Source: Diphasiastrum complanatum | Taxonomy: Eukaryota; Streptophyta; Lycopodiopsida; Lycopodiales; Lycopodiaceae | NCBI GenBank assembly: GCA_029204225.1 | Contig: CM055102.1 | Coordinates: forward strand, 7,608,587-7,672,586 | Length of the DNA: 64,000 nucleotides | Reading direction: 5' to 3' | Shown: piece by piece, positions 1 through 11,118 of the stretch | Layout: the number at the start of each line of letters is the position of its first letter | Numbering within the stretch: the first letter of the stretch is position 1 | Translations under genes and position numbers: made by a program | The notes under the pieces: model-generated | Database searches by the model: none | What the model saw: only the letters and a program-made list of their open reading frames with translations | What the model was told of the DNA's origin: nothing

Positions 1-291
1 GCCCCACCAGAGCTCTAGTCCTAATAGGAAGCGAGCGCGCTTCGAGACAACAGAACCAGATGAAAATACTTTATATTCCTCCCTCGATCCCTTCCTGCTT
101 CCTTCTTCCCTTGCTGGAGCAAGCTACAGACAATGAGATCCATCCTTCAAAGCATTGCTGCTCTTCTGTCAGCCATCTCTATGGGTCCCTAGACCAGACG
201 CAATCAGACAAACAGAGTAGGCAGCAGCACAAAAGCAGGTGTGTGTATCCATTACTTTCAATTTCAAGTTCCCATGTGATGGGATTCGATC

Positions 292-294
<3 letters not shown>

Positions 295-323
<29 letters not shown>
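295..323. repeat. (CA)n microsatellite
   Basis: About 14 uninterrupted CA units. The frames through it on both strands give Thr-His or Cys-Val runs and are not genes. Confidence 0.95.
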
Positions 324-326
<3 letters not shown>

Positions 327-923
327 TCCCTAACATTCAAATTTAGAACCGTGCTCAGAAAACCTCTTTTGAGCCACATTTTATAAAACTTCTCAGTTTT
401 TTGAAAACTTTTTAGGTGTATATGCTTGTATAAAAATTGGTCACACATTTTATGATGCCGGTGTTTAGAAAACTTGCCGGCCCCATTCCTATAGTTTGCT
501 GACTTTCTCGAGGACTAATTTCACACGATAGTTTATCAATGTTCCCGAAACCTTTTCTGATTTATCCTTAAAAAAAAACCCTAAACCTGCATTTTATGGA
601 GCTTGTCGGCTTTTGTTAGGGACTATTATACTCATAAAAGGGTGATATATTTTCCTTTATAAAAAACGTTCAAGATTTTCATTATCTTGATTTTTGAGAA
701 AAGATGCCTTTCCTAAACATTGATTTTATTCCAGTAATATCCATGGCCAATCTAGATCTATAAAGATCTCCTCCTCTACCCCTGCATCTTGTAGGCACTA
801 TCCACTTTGGCCCTAGCTCAGTCACAATCACACGTTTTTTTTTAATGTAAAAATTAATCTTTAATTCACATAAACCTGCCCAAAGTTTATACCCCATAAT
901 TATTTTGCAATTGTTACATATTT

Positions 924-946
924 TATATATATATATATATATATAT
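924..946. repeat. (TA)n microsatellite
   Basis: Uninterrupted TA dinucleotide run of about 11 units in AT-rich non-coding DNA. Confidence 0.9.
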
Positions 947-1631
947 TAGAAGCATATGCATGCTCTTTAAACATGTGTGGATATGTCTTGATTTGGAGGC
1001 CCACAAAAAATTGGTGCCCACACCTGACATGCTCGAAAGTCTAAAACTGCCACAAAATATGTTGTTTGCTTGTGCTTGCACTTACATGTAGAGCTTTCTT
1101 GGAACCGGCCAAAATTTCTTGGTGCCCGCGCCTGCACATAGTGTATGCTATTTTGCTCAAAACTAGGAAAAAAAAACTCTAAAAAAAAATTGTCATGCAT
1201 TTGTTGGCCCTGCCCGTGCCACTGTGTGCACTGCAGCATGCTGGGGCCAAAAAAGCCTAGGCAGTGCCTTTAAGGGCGAAGGGGGTCCAAAAACATCTCC
1301 TTAAGGCATCTCTCTTTTGTGGCCCCTCCTCCTTTGGGCCCCGTTTTTTGCTTGGGTGATGTGTCATGTTTTGGCAACAAAATCCCCAAAAAAAAAAAAT
1401 TGTTTTGCATATCATTTTATGTTTTTGTTTTAGCTTCATAGATCCAATGTTTTGCTTGGCTCATTGTGTCATTGATGATTGCAAGGTGTTTTTGGGGACA
1501 AACTCTTTTTTTTATTTTTCATAATACTTTACTAGCGAAGTGTGTCCGCCGAAGGTGGACATATCTAGATACATCCAAAATTATTTCGTTGATGCTACCA
1601 TGAGATTATAGTACTGTAAAAAAGAGGGGTT

Positions 1632-1660
1632 TGAGAGAGAGAGAGAGAGAGAGGGAGAGA
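1632..1660. repeat. (GA)n microsatellite
   Basis: GA dinucleotide run with a few G interruptions. It precedes the TG-rich tract by about 100 bases. Confidence 0.9.
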
Positions 1661-1756
1661 GGGCCTGAGCGGCTAGAGGTCAAAGGCGGCAGAGAATATG
1701 TTAGTACAAAATGTGTGTTTGTATGCGATGTATGCAGGTTTAGGGTTCTGAGAGCC

Positions 1757-1940
1757 CAGCAAAGGTTTGTGTGTGTGCGTGTATGTGTGTTTGCACGTGT
1801 GTGCGTGTGTACATGTATGAGTCTGTATGTGTGTGTTGTGTGTGATGTGTACATGTGTATATGTATGTGTATGTGTGTGTATGTGTTGTGTGTATATGTG
1901 TGTTTGCATGTGTGTGCGTGTTTGTATATGTATGTGTCAT
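1757..1940. repeat. Long imperfect TG-rich tract
   Basis: About 180 bases of TG repeats interrupted by TA, CG and CA steps, with repeated GTGTGTGCGTGT-like and TGTATGTGTG-like words. It is alternating purine-pyrimidine throughout. Frames across it give Cys/Val/Met-rich or Thr/His-rich peptides that are artefacts. Confidence 0.9.
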
Positions 1941-2654
1941 GATGTAATGATTAATAGGTATTTCATTGCTATGTTGAAAACATATGAAATATCCAATAGA
2001 TTGTTGACATAGCCATAAGGAGTAGTACATTCCCTATTAAGCATTATTTCAGTGGTTTACATGTCACCTCTTTTTGTCATTTTTACCATCTTAGCATAAT
2101 CAAGCTACCAAGTAAGTTAAAATTAAAATTACTGATATTTCATGGCAAAACTTGTAGTGTGTGGGGAAAATATCAAATTTTAAAGGATTCAGATGAAAGC
2201 CATATAATGGTCACCTCTTGGTCGAGTTAAGTTACTATTATTAGCTGTTTAGAAAACCCACGACTTAAGGCACATTTGACAGAGGGCTCCACTTACTACG
2301 CTTTTTACAAAATCAAACAGTCAAAGGTGCATGCAACATACACAGGTTAAATCAAAATAAAGCTGTTTTTCTCATACCAAGCTAAAAAAGCACAAAAGGA
2401 GTATAGTTAATCGTCATTCATAAGGAACACCGTAAAAAATCTAATCCCCATCCTAAATAAGTAGACGTGGGCATCATAGTGTTCATCTAAAAACAGCTAG
2501 CAGCTATCAAGATAGCGCACCACAAAGTACCAAAAGTACAAAACAAGATACCTTGACAACGAAAGTAGAAAATCAACACACAAGTTCTGAAGAATCAGAG
2601 ACTGAAAGAAAAAGGCGAAAACGAAAAAGAACAACAAAACATACCAGAAGATTG

Positions 2655-2704
2655 GCCTAAAGAAGAAAGAAGAAAGAAGAAAGAAGAAGAAGAAGAAGGC
2701 AGAA
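2655..2704. repeat. GAA/GAAA purine-rich simple repeat
   Basis: Near-continuous purine tract of AGAAGAAAGAAGAA type. The minus-strand frame at 2497-2763 is a Phe/Leu-rich artefact of it. Confidence 0.9.
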
Positions 2705-2804
2705 AGAGAAAACCAAACCACACCTAACATCAGTAAAAAAAGCAGCATACAGAGAACCAACAAACTAAGACAAGAAACCCACCAGAAAACTCACTACCTC
2801 CAAG

Positions 2805-3804
2805 CCATGGATTCCAAGGGATTTTGTGCACTTGAAGATACATCATTTAAACTATTAAGTGCACACATAATGATGCCAAAGACAACTTGCCTTGATTGAT
2901 CCACATGATTGAGCCTTGATGGCTACATCTTGATATTCAAGGTTCTTCTTGGAGTCCTCGGGTCTTGAGCTTGCTCCTCCACTTGACTTGACTCCAAACC
3001 ATCAATGAATTGAATAAGGTGTTGATACAAGGGTGCTTCTTCAAGTTTACAAATCTTTCACTCGTGAAAGATCACATTTCCACCATTGACAACTTCTTTG
3101 GTGGGAAACAAGTAGATTCTACAATCTTTGCTTGAAGACACTACCATTATTCCTATCATTGAAATAGGATAATCTTTGGTTTTTACATTGGAATGATCAT
3201 GCTCAAAGCATGTGGACCCAAAGATTTCCAATACAAATGATGTTTCATCTTTTATGACACTATTCAAACTATTACAAAAATAGCTATCCATTGAAATTGC
3301 TTTATCAACAACAAATGGAGATTTGAAAGCATCTAATTTCATTGTCTTGTCATAAAGAGTACTAAACATTATAGATCTTAAAGATAAGCAACAAGTCACT
3401 CCATGTCTACTAATACTATCCAACAAGTATTCAAATATAGTAGACTCTCCAATGCTCACCATCCCTGCACGATGCACACTTGAATGGAAATTTGCATGCA
3501 ATTTGATGACTCGGCCTTTGTCTTTGAGGACCTCCTTGTTGCTTGTTGGTGAGGATGTAGATGCCATCAAGAATACATCTACTTCATCCTCCTCCTCCTC
3601 ATGTGCAAGGTTTCCTTGTTTGTCCTCCTCTTGTGCTCTTAGCCTCTTGTAGCATTCGGATGCCTCCTTTGGATGCTTCTTCTTTCCATTTGTCTTCTTT
3701 TTGCCCTTGAATGAGAAATTGACTTTCTCATCTCCATCCTGCAAGGACAATAAACTCATTCTTGCCTTGCTGTGGAGCATCTTACACTCTTCAGCCACTA
3801 ACAC
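2805..3804 (-). pseudogene. Copia remnant G: gag end fused to integrase tail and hinge
   Basis: Minus-strand 248-codon frame (3058-3804) plus its continuation to about 2805. The first part is Lys-rich like the zinc-knuckle region of copia gag, but no complete CCHC is visible. The last 60 residues (LEIFGSTCFEH near residue 193, VIFHE at the end) match the integrase C-terminal region, normally LRVFGC and RDVIFHE. The frame past the stop at 3058 reads like the acidic hinge between integrase and RT. Protease and the integrase core are missing, so the frame is a deletion fusion and not a functional gene. Confidence 0.7.
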
Positions 3805-3816
3805 ACTTTGAAGTTA

Positions 3817-4429
3817 TTATATAGTTGGCAAAGAGTCCTGGATGGCAAAACTTTGGACCAAATTTGCAAAGTCATCTCCTAGACCATTAAGGACAATTTG
3901 TACAAGCCCTCCATCATGAATCTTCTCTCCAATGGAAGCCAACTCCCTATTTAGAGACTTGATTCTAAGCACATAATCATGTGCACTCTCCTCACTTCTT
4001 CTCATGCTTTGCAAAATCTGAGTTCTAAGCATGAGGATTCTAGAAGTGTGTTAGATTCATAGATTGATTTTAAAGACTCCCAAGCCTCTTTAGCACTTTT
4101 ACATGATGATACTTCTCTCAGAAGGTCATTGCTTACATTCATTTTCACACAATAAAGAGCTAGTCTTGATCTTTTTTTGTATCTCACTAATTCATGTGCA
4201 CCTAGAGGTTCATCTTCATCTGCAATCAAAAACTCATAAAGGTCTTGGAGCACACCATGAGTGACTCCATCCTAACCTTCCAAATAGCATAATTAGTAGA
4301 ATTCAATTTCTCCCTAGCTTCTAGAAGGTATGCACCAATAGATCCCATCTTACTAGTGAATTCTACACACAAGAAATGGATTTGATTGACTTTGAAACTC
4401 ACAAAGGTTTCACACTTGTAGTATTTCAC
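3817..4429 (-). pseudogene. Copia remnant G: gag N-terminus (DUF4219/UBN2 type)
   Basis: Three overlapping minus-strand frames form one gag gene with frameshifts. The N-terminal part (LNSTNYAIWKVRMESLM) is the DUF4219 signature. It is followed by the UBN2 region (YCVKMNVSNDLLREV, AKEAWESLKSIYES, RSEESAHDYVLRIKSLNREL, IVLNGLGDDFANLVQS). Gag packages retrotransposon RNA in virus-like particles. The order is correct for an element reading leftwards into 3804. Frameshifts near 4030 and 4250 mark it as dead. The closest relatives in the window are the gag genes of A and P. Confidence 0.85.
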
Positions 4430-4715
4430 TCAAATTTGATTTCCAATCCAACAAATGGACTTATAATCACAGTTTTATCACTCCCTCACAAACTTGGAAT
4501 GAAGATAAGATGATGTGAAATCTACTTTCAAACAAATCTTGCCAAGACTCTAGAAAACTCACAAAGGTCTCTCTCTTGTAGTGTTTCTACTCAAATTAGA
4601 TTTCTAATCCAACAAATGGACTTATAATCTTAGTTCTAGCACTCCCTCACAAAGTTGGAATGAAGATAAGATGATATGAAATTTACTTACAATCAAATCT
4701 TGCCAATTTTGGCTA
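4397..4715. repeat. Tandem duplication, 160-bp unit, two copies
   Basis: Copy 1 (4397-4556) and copy 2 (4557-about 4715) both begin ACTCACAAAGGT and share long stretches, for example the AACAAATGGACTTATAATC block and CTCCCTCACAAA. The duplication covers the gag start region and leader of remnant G. Confidence 0.85.
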
Positions 4716-6060
4716 TTTTTGGACAATAGAATGACTTAATCTCCCTCATTTTTCTTGATGTACTTTCAAGACTTGTGAAAGACTTTAATAGGACTTGATT
4801 TCAGCCTAGATCAGTTAGATTTCATGAATCAAATTTAAATCTAATCAATGGCACATGATCTTGGTAGATTATCCTAGGATTTCCATGAAAAATTACATCA
4901 AAAGCTCTCGAATTGAATTTACAGTGATCAAATGAATGTAGTGCATTAAATGTTGTTTCAAAAGTGGCCACACGTGTGAACAGCACGGATTTTGATCCCT
5001 TCCAAGTTTGAGATCAAATCCCCTCACCGAAACTTAGCTTCTAGCTCGCCCTCACAAGACTAATTTTTAGCACAAAAAACTGTTAAAAATGGGTATTAGA
5101 TCAATGATCAAAGCTCTTGAAGATCACAAGAGTGATTATGCACTTGCTTAACAATGCATCAAAAAACTAGTCAACAAATTTTGATCTAGATTGGCAATTT
5201 GACACACAACAAGCATTGATAATCATAAACAAAGATCATAGACACAAATCCGAGCACAAACGTGTGAAGAGCAGCCTGCTGTACGAATTAGAACAATGTT
5301 TGAAGTACTCAAAGTGTTGGTTTCATGTGGATCACAAAATCAACGTATATAGAGAGTAGAAACTTGAGATGGCCAATGAGCTCCAAAAATAATCTTTCTT
5401 CTCACTATGGGAGCTTGGAATACATAGCAAAACTCACTTCCTTTGTAAAGTTAGGTGAATTTCTAGCATGTAATAAGGAAGTTAACTCACCTTTTTTGCC
5501 CTAAAATGAAACCCTAGTCTATTTCCTAGAGTCATGCTTGGTAGATAGCTAGTTGGTCAAAATCTCATCACAAATCAAGGTGTGGGTCCTATAATGTAGG
5601 CATGACCACCAAATAGAGATGACCAACTCTCTTGACTCGACCTACCTACATTAGGAGTAGATTGCCACATGGCACTTTGGCCTTACATGTGTGGAATCCA
5701 CTTATGTACAAAATTTACATTAGACTACATGGTTTTTGATCAAGCTAGATTTGCCAAATTTTGGCAATTCCTCACAAATTATGCTAGGCCTTAGCCCCAA
5801 AAATAATCTAAACTTACAAAAAAGTGTAATTCCAAATAACAAAATATTCTAGGACTGAGGAGAGGCACAATATCATAACAAAATCACAAGGACAATGCGC
5901 AACTTAGGAATCCAATGCCATAGGTCCTAGATCCCTTGACAAGCACTATGCCCAACTTATATTGGTGGCCTCAAGACTGTGGAATATTCAATTAGATACT
6001 AACAATGTTGCATTCATTATTCAATAGTATCACGAAAAGGCATTTACTATTATTAGAGAG
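4716..6060. other. Non-coding, probable decayed leader/LTR of remnant G
   Basis: No coding frame. A CACACGTGTG palindrome near 4973 and repeated ATCAAA/GATCTAG words resemble the LTRs of other copia elements in this window. I cannot find a clean primer-binding site or LTR boundary, so assignment to G rests on position only. Confidence 0.4.
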
Positions 6061-6117
6061 TATCGATTCAGCGCGCGCCCTTTGAGTCAAACTTGAAGGG
6101 TGCGCGTTGAATCGATA
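6061..6117. repeat. Hairpin: 22-bp arms, 13-base loop
   Basis: Arms 6061-6082 and 6096-6117 pair at 20 of 22 positions. The two mismatches would be G-U pairs in plus-strand RNA. The arms contain GCGCGC and stand out in AT-rich surroundings. No gene overlaps it. Confidence 0.85.
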
Positions 6118-7274
6118 TTAGGGTTTTAAATTATTTTTTTTGAAAGAGCTCGAAGAGAGGTTCGCAACTAAACTCTATAACAGATCAAATAATCAATGTG
6201 AGAGATTTTTTTTATTACATAAGGAGTAGTGCCTTTCTAGTCCAAGGGAAACTGGTAATTCTCTACTTGAAAGTGTGATGAATCTTGAAAAATACAACTT
6301 TCGAGAGTGAAATAAATTGTAAGCTATTGAATGTATGAAAACATTGTATTTATATATTTGGCAATGGCGTTTTGAGCAACTTGGGTCCAGTTGAACTTGC
6401 ACCTCTTCTAGAAGGAAAGCCCACATCCCTCAACAGAAAAACAAACAAAAAGAGGATCATAAATAATAGTGGGTCTTAGAGTGAAGGAGTAGGTCATGTT
6501 CCCATAACATGGCCATTGAATTGCCATAGATGCCACACAACACACAAAGGAGGAGAAAGTGAACTCCATGCTTCTAATGCCACAATAATTCAAAGATAAA
6601 CCCTACTGAGATAATCACAAAGTAACTAGTTAATCTTAACTCATTTCACACTAATTAAGGAAGCAACATGATAGCATATACTTGAAACGTCAAACTCTAA
6701 GTTAAAGTATATGGTCCTAAATAGAGGGTAAATTCAGCATGCACCTTCTAACATGTATTATACATGATATGCATGCTCTTCGATAAGATGAAGATGCACG
6801 CCTACAAGAAAGCATATGGAGCACTTCATTGTGCATATATCTATTGTGATTCATGTCTAATACTAGCAATAGTGAAAATTAACATGAATGATCTTGGGAG
6901 ATCTAGAAATCATAATTTTCAGCACATCGTGTTGAATTTTTGTTTTCAATTCGAACACTTCAACGTGCTCAAATTGTGATAAGATCCTCACTGATTGAAC
7001 TTTGGAAAATAGCTCTAAAGTAGGCTCAATTCTCTTTGATGCCTCATTGGAGATCTCAATTCAAAAACTAGTTTTTCTTTGAATGTTTTCAAGATCTCTA
7101 TCTCCTCAACTTTCAAGTTTGTTCCTTTCAATTCAAACCATATCTTGGATAGTTAAATGGATGCATGATTTGTATCAACTTCGAAATAAAGGAAAAATTC
7201 AATTACTCTAAGCCCTCATGAAACTAGGGTCGTGTGCTGATAATTACTTTGCTCACATGTGTCAATATATGATC
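6118..7274. other. No gene seen
   Basis: AT-rich sequence. The short frames (6193-6426, 6408-6593, 6764-6979) lack family motifs and have no partner exons. Confidence 0.6.
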
Positions 7275-8720
7275 TGGGCTAGTTTAGGCATGGGCAATAT
7301 CCTTAGGGCAATACCCATACTAGGGAGAAAAAAAGTCGCACATGGTATTAATCTTATCCATACCCAAGGTGGAAATAATGACAAATGTCCCTAAATTTTT
7401 AATTTTTTTTTGTATGTTTTTATTGAAATATTTTTTTCTTTCAATGTATCTCTTATTTATTTGGGTCTATTTCAACGTGTAATCAAAAGCTTGTATTGGA
7501 GACACATTAATTTAGTTGCCCCACTTTGACACATGAAGAGCGCATGGGTTCAATGCTACGTTATCATGGCAATAACTCTCCTCTTTCCAAATCCATCTCA
7601 TTCAGCACTTGCAAATTTGGCAAGGACTGGAGTGCATACCCATACTATGCAGAAAAAAGAGACCATTGCACATGGTATTAATTATCTCCATACCCGATGT
7701 GAAAATAACAACAAAGGTCTCTAATTATTCTATGCAATTTTTGTATGTCGTTGTTAAAATGGTTTTTTTTTGCAATGTAGTTCTTGTTTTTTGTCAGGTA
7801 ATCAAATGCTTGTAAATTAGCAACACATTAATTTAGTCCACTTCAACAAGCAGAACACAGGTGTTCAATGATATGTTATCACGACAATAATTTCTCTCTT
7901 ACAAAACCCGTCTCATTCATTTCCTCCCCCACCATCACAAGACATTGACAAGTTGACATTGGACCACCCATCGCGCAGGCCCCTGGTGTTATTTAAGCTA
8001 TTCTATTACTGCCGAGATGACATAGTTGCAGAGTGGGGTTGCCTTGGCTTGCGCATTTGCGGCCATGGCTGCTCATAGCTCACCTCTTCCCATGTTCTAC
8101 CCAACCAACGATCAGGTTTATGTGCCAATTCCTGAAAGGCCAACACCACTGGGTGCGATCTTGTCAGGGTATTGAGTTACTAATGATTTAACAAAAAACA
8201 TACAAAGACAACAAAATGATAAGTAAAAGAGAATCAATTTCTTACATAAAATAACTGTATATAATGTATCAATGTCATTCGAAGCCGCGACACCACTTTG
8301 GTGCCCAACATAGAGAGGGGACAATGTAGTTCTTGTTTTCTGTAAAGTAATCAAAGGCTTGTAACTTGGCAACACATAAAAACATTTTTTCCTTTTTCAT
8401 GGAAAAAAAGGAGGTGCCTCCCACTACAAAATTTGGCAGAAAAAAAAAAGGAAGTTTTCATGTCGAGGAATGCCCACCTCCTCGGCCGTTCCATCGGGGA
8501 TGGGCCTTCAGCCGAGGGTGCCTTCCAAATCAGGCACTCTCGGTCGAAGGCCCTTCCCCGATGGAACGACCTATGAGAGTGACCGTTTTCCCCATTAATT
8601 TTGTTGCCCCACTTTGACACGAAGAGCAAATAAAGTGGGTTCAACTCTACGTTGTCATGACAAGAATTTCCATCCTGCCAAACCGTCTCCCAAACCGTCT
8701 CATTCGGTCCTTACAAATTT
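7275..8720. repeat. Diverged tandem repeat, ~320-bp unit, three copies
   Basis: Copies start near 7275 and 7600. A third lies in 8320-8720 after a ~400-base unrelated stretch. Shared blocks in order: CATACCCATACTA, GCACATGGTATTAAT, TTTTTTGCAATGTA, GTAATCAAA-GCTTGTA, CACATTAATTTAG, CACTTTGACAC and TCTCATTC. The third copy is interrupted by the hairpin-bearing segment at about 8379-8597. No coding content. Confidence 0.75.
8488..8567. mobile_element. Fold-back (possible MITE) with 35-bp arms
   Basis: Left arm 8488-8522 and right arm 8533-8567 are imperfect inverted copies (GTTCCATCGGGG against CCCCGATGGAAC at the outer ends) with a ~10-base loop. The hairpin lies in a GC-richer segment (about 8379-8597) that splits a unit of the surrounding tandem repeat, so it looks inserted. 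Frames across it on both strands are artefacts of the symmetry. Confidence 0.65.
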
Positions 8721-8829
8721 GTCTGGTCTAAAAAGTAGGGAATATTTCAATACGAGGACCCCATGGCATGGTAGCATATTGCAATACCCACCAGCCATGG
8801 GTCGTCTGAAAAAGATGAAAAGAGCTTCT

Positions 8830-9500
8830 GGACACATGAGTCACGTATAGGACGACCTGCCACGTAGGCGTACACAGGAGGGGGGCTCAGGACTCAGAAT
8901 GTGGACGTGAAAGGCTGAAAGCTTGAAAGCCGTTGTGGCCGTTGCGTTCTGAAGGGCAAAAATAAAGGGTGAATTCAGCTATACGGATTCAAGTACAGGT
9001 CCGTGACTGGTCCAGCCATACGGTATGATGACGCCAATGATATTGTGCCACGTGGAGGGACTTTTTGTCCTTTCCACGTTTTCTTTGCTGGAAGTGAACG
9101 CACCCTCTCGTCCACAAAATAGACTATCTGGTCTGGTGAACGGGCAAGGGGGGAGCTTTCTGCCACGGGATATTCTGTGCGCCATCGCTTGGATCCTCGC
9201 CACGTGCTCAGCTTTCGCACCCGAGAATCCTAACCATCCGTTGTAAACGCGTGGCAAGCTTTAAGAGCCCATGATATAATCCAACGGTGAGGAGTTTCGG
9301 ATACTGGGGTGTCGCTAAGGAACCAGATCTGGAACGAGGCGATTGATTCAGAGGAACGGAATATTTTACGCTGTTGTAGCGGTTAGATTCTGGCCACGTG
9401 TCATACAGCCAAATGGATGATTTTGAATGGTGGATTAGACAAGCGTGGCAAGATCTCAATGGTGGATTACACAAGCGTGGCAAAATCTGAATGGTCAAGG
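8830..9500 (+). promoter_or_regulatory. ACGT-rich (G-box/ABRE-like) putative promoter region
   Basis: The GC content rises and ACGT cores cluster: TCACGTAT near 8840, CCACGTAGG near 8860, GCCACGTGG near 9047, TCCACGTT near 9075, GCCACGTGCT near 9199 and GCCACGTGTC near 9393. ACGT cores with CACGTG are targets of plant bZIP and bHLH factors. The cluster lies 1.6-2.3 kb upstream of the pectinesterase start codon, so linkage to that gene needs a long or spliced leader. This is inference from motif density. Confidence 0.45.
9426..9489 (+). repeat. 32-bp tandem duplication
   Basis: Two adjacent copies (9426-9457, 9458-9489) beginning AATGGTGGATTA and containing ACAAGCGTGGCAA, with few differences. 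Directly downstream of the ACGT cluster. Confidence 0.9.
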
Positions 9501-9850
9501 GTTAGTTTATACAGGAGCGTGGCGCTGTTTACTGATCAACAGAGATTAATAAATGCCTTTTTGAGTTACTTTTTGATAGAAAGACGCGACAGTGTATTAT
9601 TATATGATATTTTTCATCTGTCTGATCTTTCGAGAGATTTCTCGTCAGTTTTTTTATGGATTGATGGTTTGCACGCTTTTGGTCGCCAATTTTGTGAAGG
9701 GATTGAATTCTGAGATTTGTTTATGGGAGCTAAGCTAGATTGTCGATTTTTGGAGGTGCGTGCAGTGACGAACTGATCGGTTTGGATCCCCCGGGCCGTG
9801 CTGTGTAAGATCTAGATTGCACATTGATCCATGGCGTATTGCAGATGCGT

Positions 9851-10640
9851 TGATGATTTATATTGATCGATCTGGTTCGGATAAGTTTTTGGCTGTCTTC
9901 TTGCGTCTTGTGCGTTTGGCGGTATTGCGCCTTGCGAGTCGTGGACGTTTTGAACTTTTCGACTCCTGCTAAGTACTGAAATTATTGTCACCTGAACAAG
10001 TGCTGACAGATCCTATTATATGCTTGTCTTCGTCTCTAATCAGGCTCTGTGAGTTGGAAAATTGAAGCTCCTTTGATGATTTAAGGTGTTTCCATACACA
10101 CATTAATATTTGTTATCACATAAGAAGGAACTTCAAATGACCTGAATTTAAATTTGGATAATGTTATAAGGAATTTTATTGGAGTGATACGTAGGTTCCA
10201 CTGCAACATACGAGATCTCCTTCCGCATGTTCCGTGGTTACTTATCCCGTGGTAGCATTATTTTTATCACGAACGGGTAATGAGTATCCTCTGTGAAATG
10301 GGAGGAATCCACTTAAAATGGCCTCATTAGTTGAGAGGAGGTTATCTGGGACTCTCTCTTGTACCCTTCCTATGTGAAAACAGCGTTATATTGATCTTTA
10401 TGCCTCTTGGAAAACTGAAGCTGCTTTGATGATTTATATTGATCGTTTTGCTTCTGAATTTTTTTTGGCTATATTGCGTCTTGTGCGTTTGGAGGTATTG
10501 CGATGTGTGAACGTCTTATTTTTTGACTCCCTAATACTGAGACTTCTGTGACGTGAACGAGTGCTAGCAACAGATCCTCGTATGCTTGGCTTCGTCTCGA
10601 ATTAGCCTCTGTGAGTTGGAAAACCGAAGCTGCTTCATGT
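9851..10640 (+). repeat. Direct ~210-bp duplication upstream of the pectinesterase
   Basis: Segments about 9851-10070 and 10428-10640 are diverged copies offset by about 577 bases. Shared words in order: GATGATTTATATTGATCG, TTGCGTCTTGTGCGTTTGG, GAACGAGTGCT or close variants, CTTCGTCTC, CTCTGTGAGTTGGAAAA. It holds no convincing coding frame and may be 5' leader or promoter of the downstream gene. Confidence 0.75.
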
Positions 10641-11118
10641 TTCAGACTTAACCGTAATAGATGTTCTTGCACCATCTCACAATAACTTTTCAAGCTCGGA
10701 TACCATCTTTCTAAATTAGAATCTGATAAACATATTCACCGAAAAGTCCTTGAATCAATCTCCTTCACTCCGGTTGCTACTTTCATCTCCTTTTGCTTTA
10801 TATTTTCCTTCCCGGACTGTCCCTTCAACTGTATTCACGTCTGGTCTGCTACGATACATTTTGTCTGACAGCATTGGTATTGGTGTTTTCTATCCACATA
10901 GTTGTCAGATCACCATGCATCTATTCGGCTCCTTAGTACCAAACTCGAAACGTGCAAGAGCATGCTCATGAACGGAAGAGGTGCTGTATAGGTGTAACTT
11001 CTCCATAAGCCAGGACTTGGTTTGCAAATCCAATATTGGCAAATCGTATTCCTGCGTTCCTTTTTTCAGTTCAAAAACTTCTTGTTTTACACCGAATCAC
11101 TAGAAGTTTATATCTAGG

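Larger units (their letters stand above)
1..2654. other. Gene-free stretch with simple repeats
   Basis: No reading frame here resembles a protein. The longer open frames run through CA/TG, GA or homopolymer tracts and give low-complexity peptides. The DNA is AT-rich and contains several microsatellites, listed separately. I see no LTR, tRNA or splice-linked exon structure. Confidence 0.7.

Noticed and set aside
1606-2030. Long open frames on both strands (Cys/Val-rich and Thr/His-rich)
   Set aside because: They are translations of TG/GA repeats; low complexity and open on both strands.
2497-2763. Phe/Leu-rich possible membrane protein
   Set aside because: Generated by the GAA/GAAA purine tract on the other strand.
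7533-7815. Short frames in 7.5-7.8 kb
   Set aside because: They lie within a tandem repeat whose other copies do not keep the frame.
8351-8644. Overlapping frames on both strands
   Set aside because: Mirror-image artefacts of the hairpin at 8488-8567.
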